Notes under the pieces: model-generated
Database searches by the model: none
What the model was told of the DNA's origin: nothing
The model's input: only the letters and a program-made list of their open reading frames with translations
Shown: in pieces, positions 35,765 to 45,600 of the stretch
Layout of the letters: each line of letters starts with the position of its first letter
How positions within the stretch are numbered: the first letter of the stretch is position 1
Assembly: GCA_004193595.1 (NCBI GenBank)
Contig: RPGQ01000010.1
Location: forward strand, 1-64,000
Source of the DNA: Desulfobacteraceae bacterium Eth-SRB2
GTDB lineage: Bacteria > Desulfobacterota > Desulfobacteria > Desulfobacterales > UBA11574
Length of the DNA stretch: 64,000 nucleotides
Direction: 5' to 3'
Translations under genes and position numbers: made by a program

Positions 35765-36151
35765 TTACGGCATGGGCTCAATTTCAACATGAATCGGTTC
35801 TATATGTTGATGAATCGGCACACACTCGCCGGCGCATCTGATCTTTGTCAAATTCAATTTGAATAAAAATTCCGCTTTCCATTCGCTCCCGTCAGATAAT
35901 TTTCCGGTGATTACTGTTTTTCTATACCTATCCCCGCTCCATACCCGCTCCGGGTCTCCAGTGCGGATACATTCACATCCGCTGTAACATCCTGTGGCGG
36001 TTCTGATGGTATTTTCTTTAATTATTTGGTCTTTTGCCATTGCTAAAAGCTTGGCATTATCCATACTAACATTTGGAGAGGCAACTTCTTGTACCAAATA
36101 GAGATTTGATGTCTTCCATTCCACAATTTCGCATTTATTGTCACATGTCAT
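35765..36151 (-). CDS. cysteine-containing protein of unknown function
   Basis: 128 residues. Seven cysteines fall in three groups: CDNKC at the start, CYSGCEC in the middle and CAGEC near the end, which suggests metal or Fe-S binding or disulphides. There is no signal peptide. The middle resembles a beta-rich domain (YRKTVITGKLSDGSEWKAEF). It stands between two repeat elements, downstream of the oxidoreductase operon. No family recognised. Confidence 0.6.
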   Translation of the reverse strand: MTCDNKCEIVEWKTSNLYLVQEVASPNVSMDNAKLLAMAKDQIIKENTIRTATGCYSGCECIRTGDPERVWSGDRYRKTVITGKLSDGSEWKAEFLFKLNLTKIRCAGECVPIHQHIEPIHVEIEPMP

Positions 36152-36240
36152 AACACCCTCCTAATTTTTAAGTGTTGAAAAAGCCAAATAGATTCTTGAT
36201 AAAAGGTGCAGGCCAAGTCGGTTCGCTTAGCCCCGAGCTG

Positions 36241-36350
36241 GAATGTTGGAATATTGGAATATTGGAACACTGGAATATTGGGTTTTGGGAAAATGGAAAA
36301 TTGGGTTATTGAAAAATTCCTCCATTCCAGCACTCCATTCTTCCATTCTG
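36241..36350. repeat. F8 inverted-repeat element
   Basis: The left arm is a run of GGAATATTGGAATATTGGAA words; the right arm has CCATTCCAGCACTCCATTC and TTCCATTC. Relatives are at 2338-2450 and 3718-3903. It fills most of the gap before the oxidoreductase small subunit. Confidence 0.6.
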
Positions 36351-36414
36351 ATGAAATAAACAGGTTGCCATTAATAAACCTGTATTTTCAAGAATTTGTA
36401 GAATTCCCGAGACG

Positions 36415-37128
36415 TTAAATTAGGATGATCCTCTCATCCCGTGACCCGGCAAACTGCTTCCTGGCTGCGTATCCGGTTTCAAAAACGTTTTGATTGAGTC
36501 TCCTTATCTTGGCGTTGGTTGCGGGGTCCTTCTTTTGAGGCACGTTGTTGAGTATTCCCTGTATGGCCGCCTTTTTGGGTAAAATTATAAATCGATCGTC
36601 CTTTCTTATCTTAAGATCCGCCGCGATAACTCCCAGTGAGAACGGACCCTTCATAATCGTCAGAAGCTTATGTTTCTTAAAGTCAAAAAACACCAGCCTC
36701 AGGTCATGGCCTTGGTCGATGACTTCCTCAAACCTTTTAAGATACTCATCTCGAGTAAGATATCTCGGGCCTTTTCGGCTGGCGGTAACCAAAATCGGCT
36801 CATCCACATAGAAATCGGCGACAACCGTGAGCCCCCTGGGAAAAGATTTTTCAAAGTCTCCCGCCGTATAGACGGCTCGCCAGGCCTCGGAAAGATCAAA
36901 CCCGTTGACATAGTCCACACAATGGGACACGGAACCTTTGACTTCATGTTCACGGATCATGACATCCACGCAAAGTGGGCCGCCGGCCTGGGCCAGACCC
37001 CGGCACTGGTGAATGGCTGCATGAAAACCTGCTTCAATGGCTGAGTCCGCCTGTATATTCGACAGTGTGAGGTAGCCGGAACCGCCGATGGATGGATTGG
37101 TGATGGTTAGCTGTTTTTCTTTAGCCAT
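36415..37128 (-). CDS. 2-oxoacid oxidoreductase-associated small subunit
   Basis: 237 residues, third gene of the operon and nine bases after the TPP subunit. It begins KQLTITNPSIGGSGYLTLSN, similar to the start of gamma-type subunits of 2-oxoacid:acceptor oxidoreductases (GxGGxG-like loop), but the remainder is not a standard gamma domain. The conserved-looking tail FSLGVIAADLKIRKDDRFII is duplicated in the fragment at 35312. Gamma role is inferred from position and the N-terminus. Confidence 0.55.
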   Translation of the reverse strand: MAKEKQLTITNPSIGGSGYLTLSNIQADSAIEAGFHAAIHQCRGLAQAGGPLCVDVMIREHEVKGSVSHCVDYVNGFDLSEAWRAVYTAGDFEKSFPRGLTVVADFYVDEPILVTASRKGPRYLTRDEYLKRFEEVIDQGHDLRLVFFDFKKHKLLTIMKGPFSLGVIAADLKIRKDDRFIILPKKAAIQGILNNVPQKKDPATNAKIRRLNQNVFETGYAARKQFAGSRDERIILI

Positions 37129-37137
37129 GCCTTCCTC

Positions 37138-38067
37138 CTAAATCTTTTTAAGTTCGGTTATGCTGATTGAAGTCGAAAAGCTTGGACCCTCGAAACTCAG
37201 GGCGCCAACCGGGCAGGGAAACTGGATACACGCCCCACAGCCGAAGCATTTGCCGGGGTCGTTGTCGAGCAGTGCATGGCACCTGAGCCCGATGCCGCAA
37301 AGCCGGCACTTGAACTTGGGTAGATCCTTGAGTTTTTCAGGCTCCTCCCGGGCCACCCGCTCTCTTTCTTTGGCAAACTTAAGATCCAGGCACTCATCGG
37401 ACCTTATAAAATGACCCATCCGGACACCTGAGTCCTTGGCAGTTTTTCCCATGTCCAGTACGCAGACCCCGTCTGCCACCACCATTATTTTTTCTTTTTT
37501 GAGATATCTGCCGTAAAGTTCCTTGAAGAGTTCGGCGTTGTCGTCCACACGGTATGGGTTTATATGGATCACTTCAAAGCCCAAGGCCGGGCCTTCTTTG
37601 TCGAAATCCACCTCCAGGGGAATCTGGCCGCCGGTCATCCGGATGTTAAAGTTATTGTAGATGACGTTAATGGCGCCGAACTTTTTGTTTTTGGCGGCGA
37701 ACTTGATACCGCTGATATTAAAATTATAGGCACCGTCTCCTGATGCGGTTACCACAAGCTGTTTCTCGGAACAGGATTCCTTGATCCCGTCACCCACTAT
37801 GGCACCGCTGCCCATACAAAAGATTGCATCCACTATGCCGTAAGCGTGGTAGCCCTGAAGATTGCCGCATCCTCTGTCCGCCGCATAGATGAGTTCATAT
37901 CTGTCTTTGCCTTTAAGTTTCAGCTGTCGGTTAAACCGTCGCATACCCTCACGCACTGACCAGGAAACCTTGGTGTCTCCACAACCGGAGCAGTTGGAGA
38001 CAGGTCGAAGGTATGTTATCTCGTCTGTTGTGAAACTCTCTGTCGCCTGACTCTTCATGGAAGCCAT
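37138..38067 (-). CDS. 2-oxoacid:ferredoxin oxidoreductase TPP subunit with C-terminal ferredoxin domain
   Basis: 309 residues. The TPP-binding beta domain shows CSGCGDTK, ADRGCGNLQGYHAYG, ASGDGAYNFNISG and IYNNFNIRMTGGQIP. A C-terminal part has CRLCGIGLRC and CFGCGACIQFPCPVGAL, enough cysteines for at least one 4Fe-4S cluster. It probably decarboxylates an arylpyruvate or other 2-oxoacid with CoA and reduces ferredoxin, together with the alpha and small subunits. The ATG has GGGAGG six bases upstream. The fused ferredoxin tail resembles that of IorA, but here on the split beta piece. Confidence 0.82.
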   Translation of the reverse strand: MASMKSQATESFTTDEITYLRPVSNCSGCGDTKVSWSVREGMRRFNRQLKLKGKDRYELIYAADRGCGNLQGYHAYGIVDAIFCMGSGAIVGDGIKESCSEKQLVVTASGDGAYNFNISGIKFAAKNKKFGAINVIYNNFNIRMTGGQIPLEVDFDKEGPALGFEVIHINPYRVDDNAELFKELYGRYLKKEKIMVVADGVCVLDMGKTAKDSGVRMGHFIRSDECLDLKFAKERERVAREEPEKLKDLPKFKCRLCGIGLRCHALLDNDPGKCFGCGACIQFPCPVGALSFEGPSFSTSISITELKKI

Positions 38068-38081
38068 GTTCGTACCTCCCT

Positions 38082-39344
38082 TTAAATGTACACAATATGG
38101 TCGATATAGGAAAACCGTTCGTATATCCTGGGTTCAAAAGGAATGCCGCAGTCCAAAACTTTTACTTTAAGTTCCCGTCGGTTTACCAGGTCTAAGAGTT
38201 GGAGATATATTACCCGTCCGTAGCCCTCTTCGAACACATAGATCTTTTCGATGGAATGTTTTGAAACCAGATCTTCATAAAGGGCGCCGGGTTGGGGAAA
38301 TACAAGGTCGCTCTCAATTACTACAACATCTCCGTATTTGTTTAAAAGACGGTCCTTAAGAGCCGGGTCGTCATCCACCATGCGAAAATCCTCCCTGAAG
38401 GGGCCGTTCACTACTATCATGACCTTGGGATCGGTGCCGTATTCCGTCACTCGGTTTCCCAAAAACTCGAAGTTTTCTATGATTTTTTGTTTGAACAAAG
38501 GAATCAGTTTTGAATGAAATTTTCTTTCTCTGGGGCGGATGTGGGGGCCGATGGTGACCAAATGTTTGGGGTCCCTGGTGAAGCCCTTGAGCCGATGATT
38601 CACCTCCATGTCCAACTCCACCACCGGATCCACGGAAACCTCCCGGTAGGAGAGATCATAGTTCATGATCACCGCAAACGGAACACCCAATTCCTCGAAG
38701 AGGCGATAGCAGTTCTTGACGGTGGTGTGAGCGGTGCTGGGGGAGTGAAGTTCCAGGGTAGGGATTCTAAAATGAAACCCGAAGAGGACCTTGTTGTCTT
38801 GCATGGTCTGTGAGGATGTGCCCTGACGGTCATCCCCTGAGGCAATACCCAGGCCCCCGGTATACGGAACAACATTAACCGCAACCCGAAGCGCATCCGC
38901 TGCAGTATTTGCGCCCAGGTGCTTAAACGAACACATCACTCGTGACCCTACGGGAATTCGCTTTTCTTCGTCTTTGGCAAATACCGTATCACCATAAACC
39001 AGGTCCCATTCTTCTTCTGTTAGGAATTCCCGCTTTTTAAAATCCCCTTTACAGACTACGGCTCCCAGTGCCAGCGCCGCGGCATTGTCTTCGTTGGTGG
39101 TCGTTCCCCAGTGAGCGGCAAGCTGGTACCCTGTTTGATGCAACATTTCACCCACCCTGATGGTAAAAGGGTTTGTCTTAGGGATATTCCCCGCCAGTTG
39201 CTCGAAGCTCCCCTGGACGTCCGAAATGGGTGCTCCCGGATAACCCGTGGTCACTCGCACGCCCGCCTCTAAGACTCCCCGGGCGATGGCATGGTTGCCC
39301 GAAAGCCTCATCCTGCCTAAATCAAAACTTGCAATATTTTCCAT
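38082..39344 (-). CDS. indolepyruvate-type 2-oxoacid:ferredoxin oxidoreductase alpha subunit
   Basis: 420 residues, first gene of the three-gene operon. The pyrimidine-binding domain has GNHAIARGVLEAGVRVTTGY, PGAPISDV and the catalytic-type EDNAAALALGA, then HSPSTAHTTVKN. A C-terminal domain II ends with VFEEGYGRVIYLQLLDL. In classical IorA the TPP domain follows in the same chain; here it is a separate downstream gene. The substrate is uncertain. A sigma-54 promoter lies about 100 bases upstream. Confidence 0.82.
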   Translation of the reverse strand: MENIASFDLGRMRLSGNHAIARGVLEAGVRVTTGYPGAPISDVQGSFEQLAGNIPKTNPFTIRVGEMLHQTGYQLAAHWGTTTNEDNAAALALGAVVCKGDFKKREFLTEEEWDLVYGDTVFAKDEEKRIPVGSRVMCSFKHLGANTAADALRVAVNVVPYTGGLGIASGDDRQGTSSQTMQDNKVLFGFHFRIPTLELHSPSTAHTTVKNCYRLFEELGVPFAVIMNYDLSYREVSVDPVVELDMEVNHRLKGFTRDPKHLVTIGPHIRPRERKFHSKLIPLFKQKIIENFEFLGNRVTEYGTDPKVMIVVNGPFREDFRMVDDDPALKDRLLNKYGDVVVIESDLVFPQPGALYEDLVSKHSIEKIYVFEEGYGRVIYLQLLDLVNRRELKVKVLDCGIPFEPRIYERFSYIDHIVYI

Positions 39345-39446
39345 TGACTTACCTCTCTTGCCATATAATTAATCTTTAAAATCAATTGGTTATAGTAATC
39401 CTAATATCACATGGTCAGGATTTTTTTCGTATTTAAAAATATATTC

Positions 39447-39462
39447 AGCAAAAACTGTGCCA
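39447..39462 (-). promoter_or_regulatory. sigma-54 promoter of the oxidoreductase operon
   Basis: On the minus strand the site reads TGGCACAGTTTTTGCT, that is TGGCAC-N5-TTGC, a near-perfect -24/-12 element. It is about 100 bases before the alpha-subunit ATG and points toward it. The gene for a sigma-54 activator is immediately upstream. Confidence 0.8.
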
Positions 39463-39551
39463 AGAAAAAAAAGATCATGGCTAACTTCTTGAAATAAAAT
39501 GATAAATTAGAATAATAAACACTATTAATATGAGTATGAATTTTTTGGATA

Positions 39552-39567
39552 GAGACAAAAATGTCTC
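39552..39567. promoter_or_regulatory. palindromic upstream activator site
   Basis: GAGACA-AAAA-TGTCTC is a perfect inverted repeat about 90 bases upstream of the sigma-54 promoter, a usual distance for an enhancer. A weaker copy, GGGACAAAAATAGCCC, lies at about 39620-39635. It is the likely binding site of the adjacent activator. Confidence 0.65.
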
Positions 39568-39648
39568 AATAAAATAAAAACACAGCATTACTTACTGATA
39601 GTGCAGATAATATTGGTTGTGGGACAAAAATAGCCCGAATCGGGATTA

Positions 39649-41865
39649 TTAAATCCTGTACGTTTTTATCTTTCTGAACAGTGTCCTGCGGTTGATGCCC
39701 AGAATCGATGCGACCTTGGCTTTGTGCCAATGGTGTTCATGGAGCAATTTTTCGATATATTTTTTCTCGAAACTTTCCTTTGCGTTACGTAACATAAGAT
39801 TATTGAAATTTTCAAGAATTAATTTTTCTGCGATAATTTCCGGTTTGGCCGGTTTTGATTGTGATATATCCAAAAAGTCGATTTCCTTTAAAGTGATATA
39901 GCGGTGTATGGCATTCTGGAGTTCCCGGACGTTACCCGGCCAATCGTAGCTTTGCATGGATTTAATGATATTTTCGGGAATTGAGGGGATATTATCGTCA
40001 TCACAATAGGCATGCAAAAAATGATAGAGCAACAAAGAAATATCCTCTTTACGTTCTCTTAATGGCGGAATGGTGATGGGAATGATATGTATTCGATAGT
40101 AAAAATCCTCACGCACTTCACCTTTTTCTACACAATCCTTTAAAACTTTGTTGGTTGCTGAAATAATACGGATATTCGGTTTTTTGATTTCCCTGCTTCC
40201 TATGGGTGTATATCCGCCACCTTCAATGGCTCGCAACAGTTTTACCTGCATGTTAAGTTCAAGTTCGGCCACTTCATCCATAAACAATGTGCCGCCGTCG
40301 GCAATATCCAAATAACCGGGTTTATCCATATCCGCTCCGGTGAATGCCCCTTTTTTATACCCGAAAAATTCACTTTCAATCAGGTTGTCCGGGATGGCGC
40401 CGCAATTAACGGTCACAAAATTCTTGCTGCCACGATTGCTCAAATCATGAATGGTTTGAGCCACCAACTCCTTGCCGGTACCGGATTCCCCGTAAATAAT
40501 AACATTGGCATTGGATTGGGCGGCTTTTAAAATAGTTTCATAGACCTCATGCATTTTTATGCTTTTTCCAATAATGCTGCCGAACTGGGTAGACCCTCTA
40601 AAAGAAGCTCTCAGTCGCAAGTTTTCCTCACGCAAACGAGCCTCACTGATTCGCAAAGCCTCCTCATTTAGCTTCCGCTCGGTAATATCCACATGGGTTC
40701 CGACAATCCGGGCAGGCGTACCGTTTTCATTCCGATCAACAATCTTACCTCTTGCCATAATCCATCGCCATCCTCCCTGATTTGTTTTTAAGCGGTATTC
40801 AATTTCAAATGAACCGGAATTTTTTTTAGCATATTTATTAATCTTGTCGATTGCTGATTCCCTATCTTCAGGGTGGATCAAGCTTTTCCATGTGTCGAAA
40901 CTCTGTGGCATTTCATAGGGTTTATAACCGAGCATGGTATAGAAGCAGGGATTGAAAAAAGCTTTGTTAGTCACCAGGTCCAAATCCCATAATGCATCGC
41001 TGGTTGCTTCCATGGCAAGGTCAAGTCGCTTTTTGCTCTGTCGAAGGGATTCTTCCGAATTCCGGTAATCGGTTATATCTACCCCTGAACAAACAACGTA
41101 TTCAACATTTCTGTTTTCGTCCAGCTTTGGGGTCTTCGTTGTGGATAATAATCGTTTTTCTCCTTTTCCATTAATAACCCATTCTTCAGTGCAAATCTTT
41201 ATTTTTTGATCAAATACCTTTGTGTTGTTGGCGATAATGGCCTCAGCTTCCTTTTTATTCAGAATATCGTGGAAGGGCTTGTATTCTATGTCTTTTTTTT
41301 CTAAGTTTAAAAATTCCGCATGGGCTTTGTTAACCGCGCCATATGTTTTTGAATTTGCTAAATACCAGATTTGAGTTTGTATGTTATCTAAAAGTAATTC
41401 CTGTTCCTCTATCTTTTGTTTCAAAGATTGTTCCGCGTGCTTTCGGTCAGAAATATCCATAATCATCGCCAGCTTGGAAATAGATCCATCTGAATGGCAT
41501 ATTGGCGTACTGACCACATAATACCAGTTATCCTTTGGGGTTAAGACTTCACACCGAACGGTTTCACCTTTAAATATCCGGTCGTTAAGACACCAGGGGC
41601 AGATAGAATCACGATTTTGTAACGATTTATAACATATTTGCCCGGTAGCGTCATAACCGAGCTGTTTGATATAATGTTCGTTCATAAATTCAACGCAGTA
41701 GTCTTGGGAAGATAAATATATTAGCCCATCAAAAGCTTCCACTATTGCTTCCAGTTGCAAGCCTCTTTCATGTAATACCGTCTGCCGCTCTTTACGCTGT
41801 TTATTTATTGTATCTTTTTGATTAACCTTGGGTGTTATTTTTTTGCAGATTGGTTTTTTTGTCAT
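39649..41865 (-). CDS. PAS-domain sigma-54-dependent transcriptional activator
   Basis: 738 residues. At least three PAS regions come first (about 35-150, 150-270 and 275-395), the first with cysteines in IKQLGYDATGQICYKS and ICPWCLNDRIF that could bind a ligand or metal. The AAA+ domain has GESGTGKELVAQ, the sigma-54 contact loop GAFTGA, GGTLFMDEVAEL and WPGNVRELQN. A Fis-type helix-turn-helix ends the protein (KAKVASILGINRRTLFRKIK). There is no transmembrane segment. It probably senses a redox or aromatic signal and controls the neighbouring oxidoreductase operon. Confidence 0.93.
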   Translation of the reverse strand: MTKKPICKKITPKVNQKDTINKQRKERQTVLHERGLQLEAIVEAFDGLIYLSSQDYCVEFMNEHYIKQLGYDATGQICYKSLQNRDSICPWCLNDRIFKGETVRCEVLTPKDNWYYVVSTPICHSDGSISKLAMIMDISDRKHAEQSLKQKIEEQELLLDNIQTQIWYLANSKTYGAVNKAHAEFLNLEKKDIEYKPFHDILNKKEAEAIIANNTKVFDQKIKICTEEWVINGKGEKRLLSTTKTPKLDENRNVEYVVCSGVDITDYRNSEESLRQSKKRLDLAMEATSDALWDLDLVTNKAFFNPCFYTMLGYKPYEMPQSFDTWKSLIHPEDRESAIDKINKYAKKNSGSFEIEYRLKTNQGGWRWIMARGKIVDRNENGTPARIVGTHVDITERKLNEEALRISEARLREENLRLRASFRGSTQFGSIIGKSIKMHEVYETILKAAQSNANVIIYGESGTGKELVAQTIHDLSNRGSKNFVTVNCGAIPDNLIESEFFGYKKGAFTGADMDKPGYLDIADGGTLFMDEVAELELNMQVKLLRAIEGGGYTPIGSREIKKPNIRIISATNKVLKDCVEKGEVREDFYYRIHIIPITIPPLRERKEDISLLLYHFLHAYCDDDNIPSIPENIIKSMQSYDWPGNVRELQNAIHRYITLKEIDFLDISQSKPAKPEIIAEKLILENFNNLMLRNAKESFEKKYIEKLLHEHHWHKAKVASILGINRRTLFRKIKTYRI

Positions 41866-42052
41866 TAGAACATCCCCCAGTTGTTATTTTAAGTAAGGAT
41901 GCTAAAAAGGATGGTTTTCAGTGAACCGTCGAAGTATATTGTATGATTCCCAATAGGAAGCATTTTTATTATATAAGCATTATCACTATACGATTGTCTT
42001 TTTCAAGAATTTTTACGCAATTACGGTTGAATTTGTCTAAACATCCGACATA
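41866..42052. other. intergenic region upstream of the activator
   Basis: AT-rich; no gene or striking structure seen. The activator promoter should lie here. Confidence 0.3.
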
Positions 42053-42221
42053 TGTGTAATTCACTGATGTTGGTTAACAGCGGTCATTTATTACTTTCCA
42101 TCGGAATTCGAAGGTCTGGTTTCAGGTGTCGGGTGTCAGGTGTCAGGAGGACGAACGTAAGAGCTGACACCTGAAACCTGGATTGCTTGAGCTAAATCAC
42201 CAACAATCTTGATTTACACCC
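42053..42221. repeat. F3 element, copy 1
   Basis: The imperfect terminal inverted repeats are TGTGTAATTCACTGATGTTG and, at the other end, the inverse of GTGTAAATCAAGATTGTTGG. The interior has CAGGTGTCGGGTGTCAGG words and their inverse. Copy 2 at 56371-56553 is almost identical, apart from one extra word of 14 bases. Confidence 0.85.
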
Positions 42222-42301
42222 ATTCGACATTAGATATTGACATTTTATTTTTATTCCAATATATTAATAACTCAATTAGCTTGATCAAGGCGAATGTCAA
42301 C

Positions 42302-42324
42302 AGGCCTTCCCACAAGGAAGGCCT
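42302..42324. repeat. perfect hairpin AGGCCTTCC/GGAAGGCCT
   Basis: A nine-base perfect stem with a five-base loop (CACAA). No T-run follows on either strand. The surrounding gap from 42222 to 42548 has no gene. Confidence 0.5.
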
Positions 42325-42548
42325 TCACGTTTGGCTTGAAAGGAATCCTATCCTTCCTTCGTAGCCTTATTTTCCTAAAATGTTAGTGTTTTACCTGTTA
42401 GAAATCCGGTTAATACCCGTTCTGTTTATACTGGCCATTCTAGTTTCTTTAAATCGAGGCTAAAGATATTCCCGGATATTGTGAGCGTCAAAGCAAGCTT
42501 TTTTTAACATATTATCAATTCTAAAACCGAAGAAATCGATTATATAAG

Positions 42549-42569
42549 ATTTCTGCAATATGCAGAAAT
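42549..42569. promoter_or_regulatory. operator-like palindrome before the giant oxidoreductase gene
   Basis: ATTTCTGCA-ATA-TGCAGAAAT is a perfect nine-base inverted repeat 38 bases before the start codon at 42607, a position where a repressor or an mRNA hairpin could act. GTAAGGAG follows it as the ribosome site. Confidence 0.5.
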
Positions 42570-42606
42570 TGTAACTACATAAATATATTGTAAGGAGTGC
42601 CGAGTT

Positions 42607-45600
42607 ATGAGACCGCAGATAGACATATTTACTCTTTTAGATAAACTTCCCTATCGCAGGAAGAAAGAAAAAGAAAAGATAGTTCAGTTGGACTGGAAGG
42701 CAGAGTGGGAGCGGTTCGATGCCAAAAAACTTTTTGAGTTTGACCTTGCCGCTATTCCTGAAGAAAAATTAAGTGTTATTCGGAAGCGAAAAGAAGTCAT
42801 CATGGACGGCAACTATGCGGCGCTTTCGATTCTCACCAGGGTTGTCGACGGTCTCTGCGGCTATCCCATCACGCCCTCCACTCCCATTGCCGAAAATTTT
42901 GCCAGCGTTGCCTCTCAGGGCCAAAAGAACCTGTTTGGCTCTGAACTCATGTATTTTCAACCCAGCGATGAACTTTCCGCCATTGCTGCGGTGGAGGCCA
43001 TGTCATCCCAGGGAGGACGTTACGTTGACAACTCTTCTTCCCAGGGATTGGTTTTAAAGACCAAAAACCTCTTTTCAGTGGCCGGCAAACGCCTGCCGGT
43101 GGTGATGACGATTATGGCAAGGGAGGTCAACAAAGGATCTTTAAGTATTCATTGTGGTCACACCGATTTTTACGGTGTTCGCAATACCGGTTGGGCTCAA
43201 CTGGTTGCCGGGGACAACCAGGAGCTCCACGATCTTTTGCCGATAGCTTTTAAGACCGCCGAGGTGCGCCAGGTAATGCTTCCGTGCATGGTAATCGGCG
43301 ATGGGTTTATTAAATCCCATGCGTTAGAGAACATAAAGGTGTTTTCAGACGATTTTCTTAAGTATTTTGTCGGGCCTCCGAACAGATTATATCAGCCCGA
43401 TTTTGAGCAAAAGACCTTAACCGGCACCTTTACCGACGTGGATCTTACCATGGAAGGTCAGGTCGCCCAGGATCTTGCTTACCGATTTATAAAAAGGGGA
43501 CTTATTGCCGCCATGAACATGATGAACAAAATCATGGGGACTAATTTAAAGGCGGTGGAATGCTATCGCACCGAAGATGCGGAAATGGTGGTTGTAATTC
43601 TGGGATCCGCAGCCGGTGTTCTCAAGGATATGGTGGATTACTACCGGGATGTGAAGGGGGTGAAAGTGGGGGTGGTTCGCCCGGTACTTTTCAATCCCCC
43701 CTGTTTTCAGGAGCTTGCCTACGGGCTTCGCAATGCAAAGGTGGTCACCGTTCTGGAACGATCCGGCATGTCCCATAACCAGCTTCTTTTAGCGGACATA
43801 CAGTCCGCACTCCAGGTTTCTTTTCGGGCCGGCCGCGAAGGCCGGCCGGAGCATAAAATCTACGGCCGTACCGACATGCCGACCCTTTTGCACGGGGTTT
43901 ACGGATTGGGGAGCAAGGACTTTAACAAATACCACGCTGCGGCTGTTATAGAGAATATGTGGGCATGTTTTCAGGGAAAGACGCGCGATCATTTTCTCCG
44001 TGACTTTTTTGTCGGAATTGAAGGACCTTATACATTAGAACCCAAGCCGCTTTCGGACTACAAGGATCGTGAGCTTGGAATGACATTTATCGGCATTGGT
44101 GCAGAAGGCGTTAAGACGGCTCTGGAGACTGCGGCACTTATTTATGCGGAAGGTAATGACAACGGCAAGAGATACATCCAGTCCGGTGCGCGATACGGTG
44201 CTGCCAGGAAAGGGGCGCCGGTTTTTATGAACCTTAGGATCAGCTCCGGTCCGATTCGCAATTCCTCGGAGCTCACCGAGCACGATGTCCTTGCATTTTT
44301 CAATGATAAATTTCTCTCCGGAGAGATTTTAAGGGATTATGTGGGAGGGCTGAATGAGAACGGTCTTCTTGTTATAAACAGCTCCAGAACAAAAGACGAC
44401 ATCACGGGGTCGTTTTCCTCCGAAATGCGCGAGCTTATTTCAAAGAGAAAGATCAAAATAATTGTTCTGGACGCAACCCGGGCTGCCCTGAAGCATCTCA
44501 AAAGGAACCTGCCCGGTGCAATGATGCTGGGTCTTATAAACGGCGAGACAAAGATACTTTCCGCCGATGAATTCGGAAACAGGTTTCAAAACATACTTGA
44601 GCAAAAACTGGGACCCAAAAAGGGTCGAGAGATTGTTGAATGGAACGTTGCACTTTTAAATGAAGGGACAAAATGGGTCGCCTCAGCACCGGAACAAATG
44701 CCCGGGGCGTTTGCCGGGGTCTCGGATAGTCAGAAGCCGATAACGGTAATTAAGCCCGAAGATTTTGGCAAAGGGTTCGGAACTGCCGGTTTGCGCACCA
44801 AGCTTTCCCAAAAAGATGAGATGGGAACCATCAAGCCGGTCAACCTGATTAAAGATTATCAGAAACAGTTTGGCGAGGATATGGTTAAACCTATCCTGGA
44901 GGGTAAAAATGTTTCCTGGGATCGATTTTTGCCCGTGGTTCCGTCGGCCACCAGCAGGTTTAGGGACATGAGCTATATCGGGACCCAGATACCGGTGTGG
45001 GATGCGAAAAAATGCATTGCCTGCGGCATGTGCGCTGCTTTATGCCCGGATTCAGCGATCTATTCCACCATAACGGATAGGCCCATTCCGGATGATGCGG
45101 CCGCCTATTTCAAGGTTTTCAAGAAACCGCCCAGGGGTATCCCCTGGAAGAGATGCGCCATGAACCTCAACGTAATTGATGCCTCCTGCAAGGGATGCGG
45201 GGTTTGTACCCAGGTCTGTCCGGTGAACGCTTTGACCATGGTGGACAAATCAAAAGTAAAAGATACTGATTTTCTGCCCAAAAAATACCAGGATCTTGAC
45301 AATACTTACGATGCGGCCGGTTATGTGGACCGGATGGCCTTAAACCATCAGGTTCTCTTTGTTTTTTCAAAGCTTTATCCGGGCAAACATACATTGTGTC
45401 CGGGTTGCGGCGAGGGTACGATCAACCTGTTGACCTTTTTTGCATTAGAAAGTTTGCGTAACAGTCCCAAAGGGATCGAGACCTTCTACCAGGGGATCAA
45501 GGTTTTGTCGGATATTAACCGGCATGCCATAGATCATATGATCGACCGAGGGTTCAGCATCTACACGATCAATTCCACAGGCTGCAACCAGGTTTCCGAA

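Noticed and set aside
42302..42324. Terminator at the AGGCCTTCC/GGAAGGCCT hairpin
   Set aside because: No T-run on either side and no gene end within 400 bases that it would serve.
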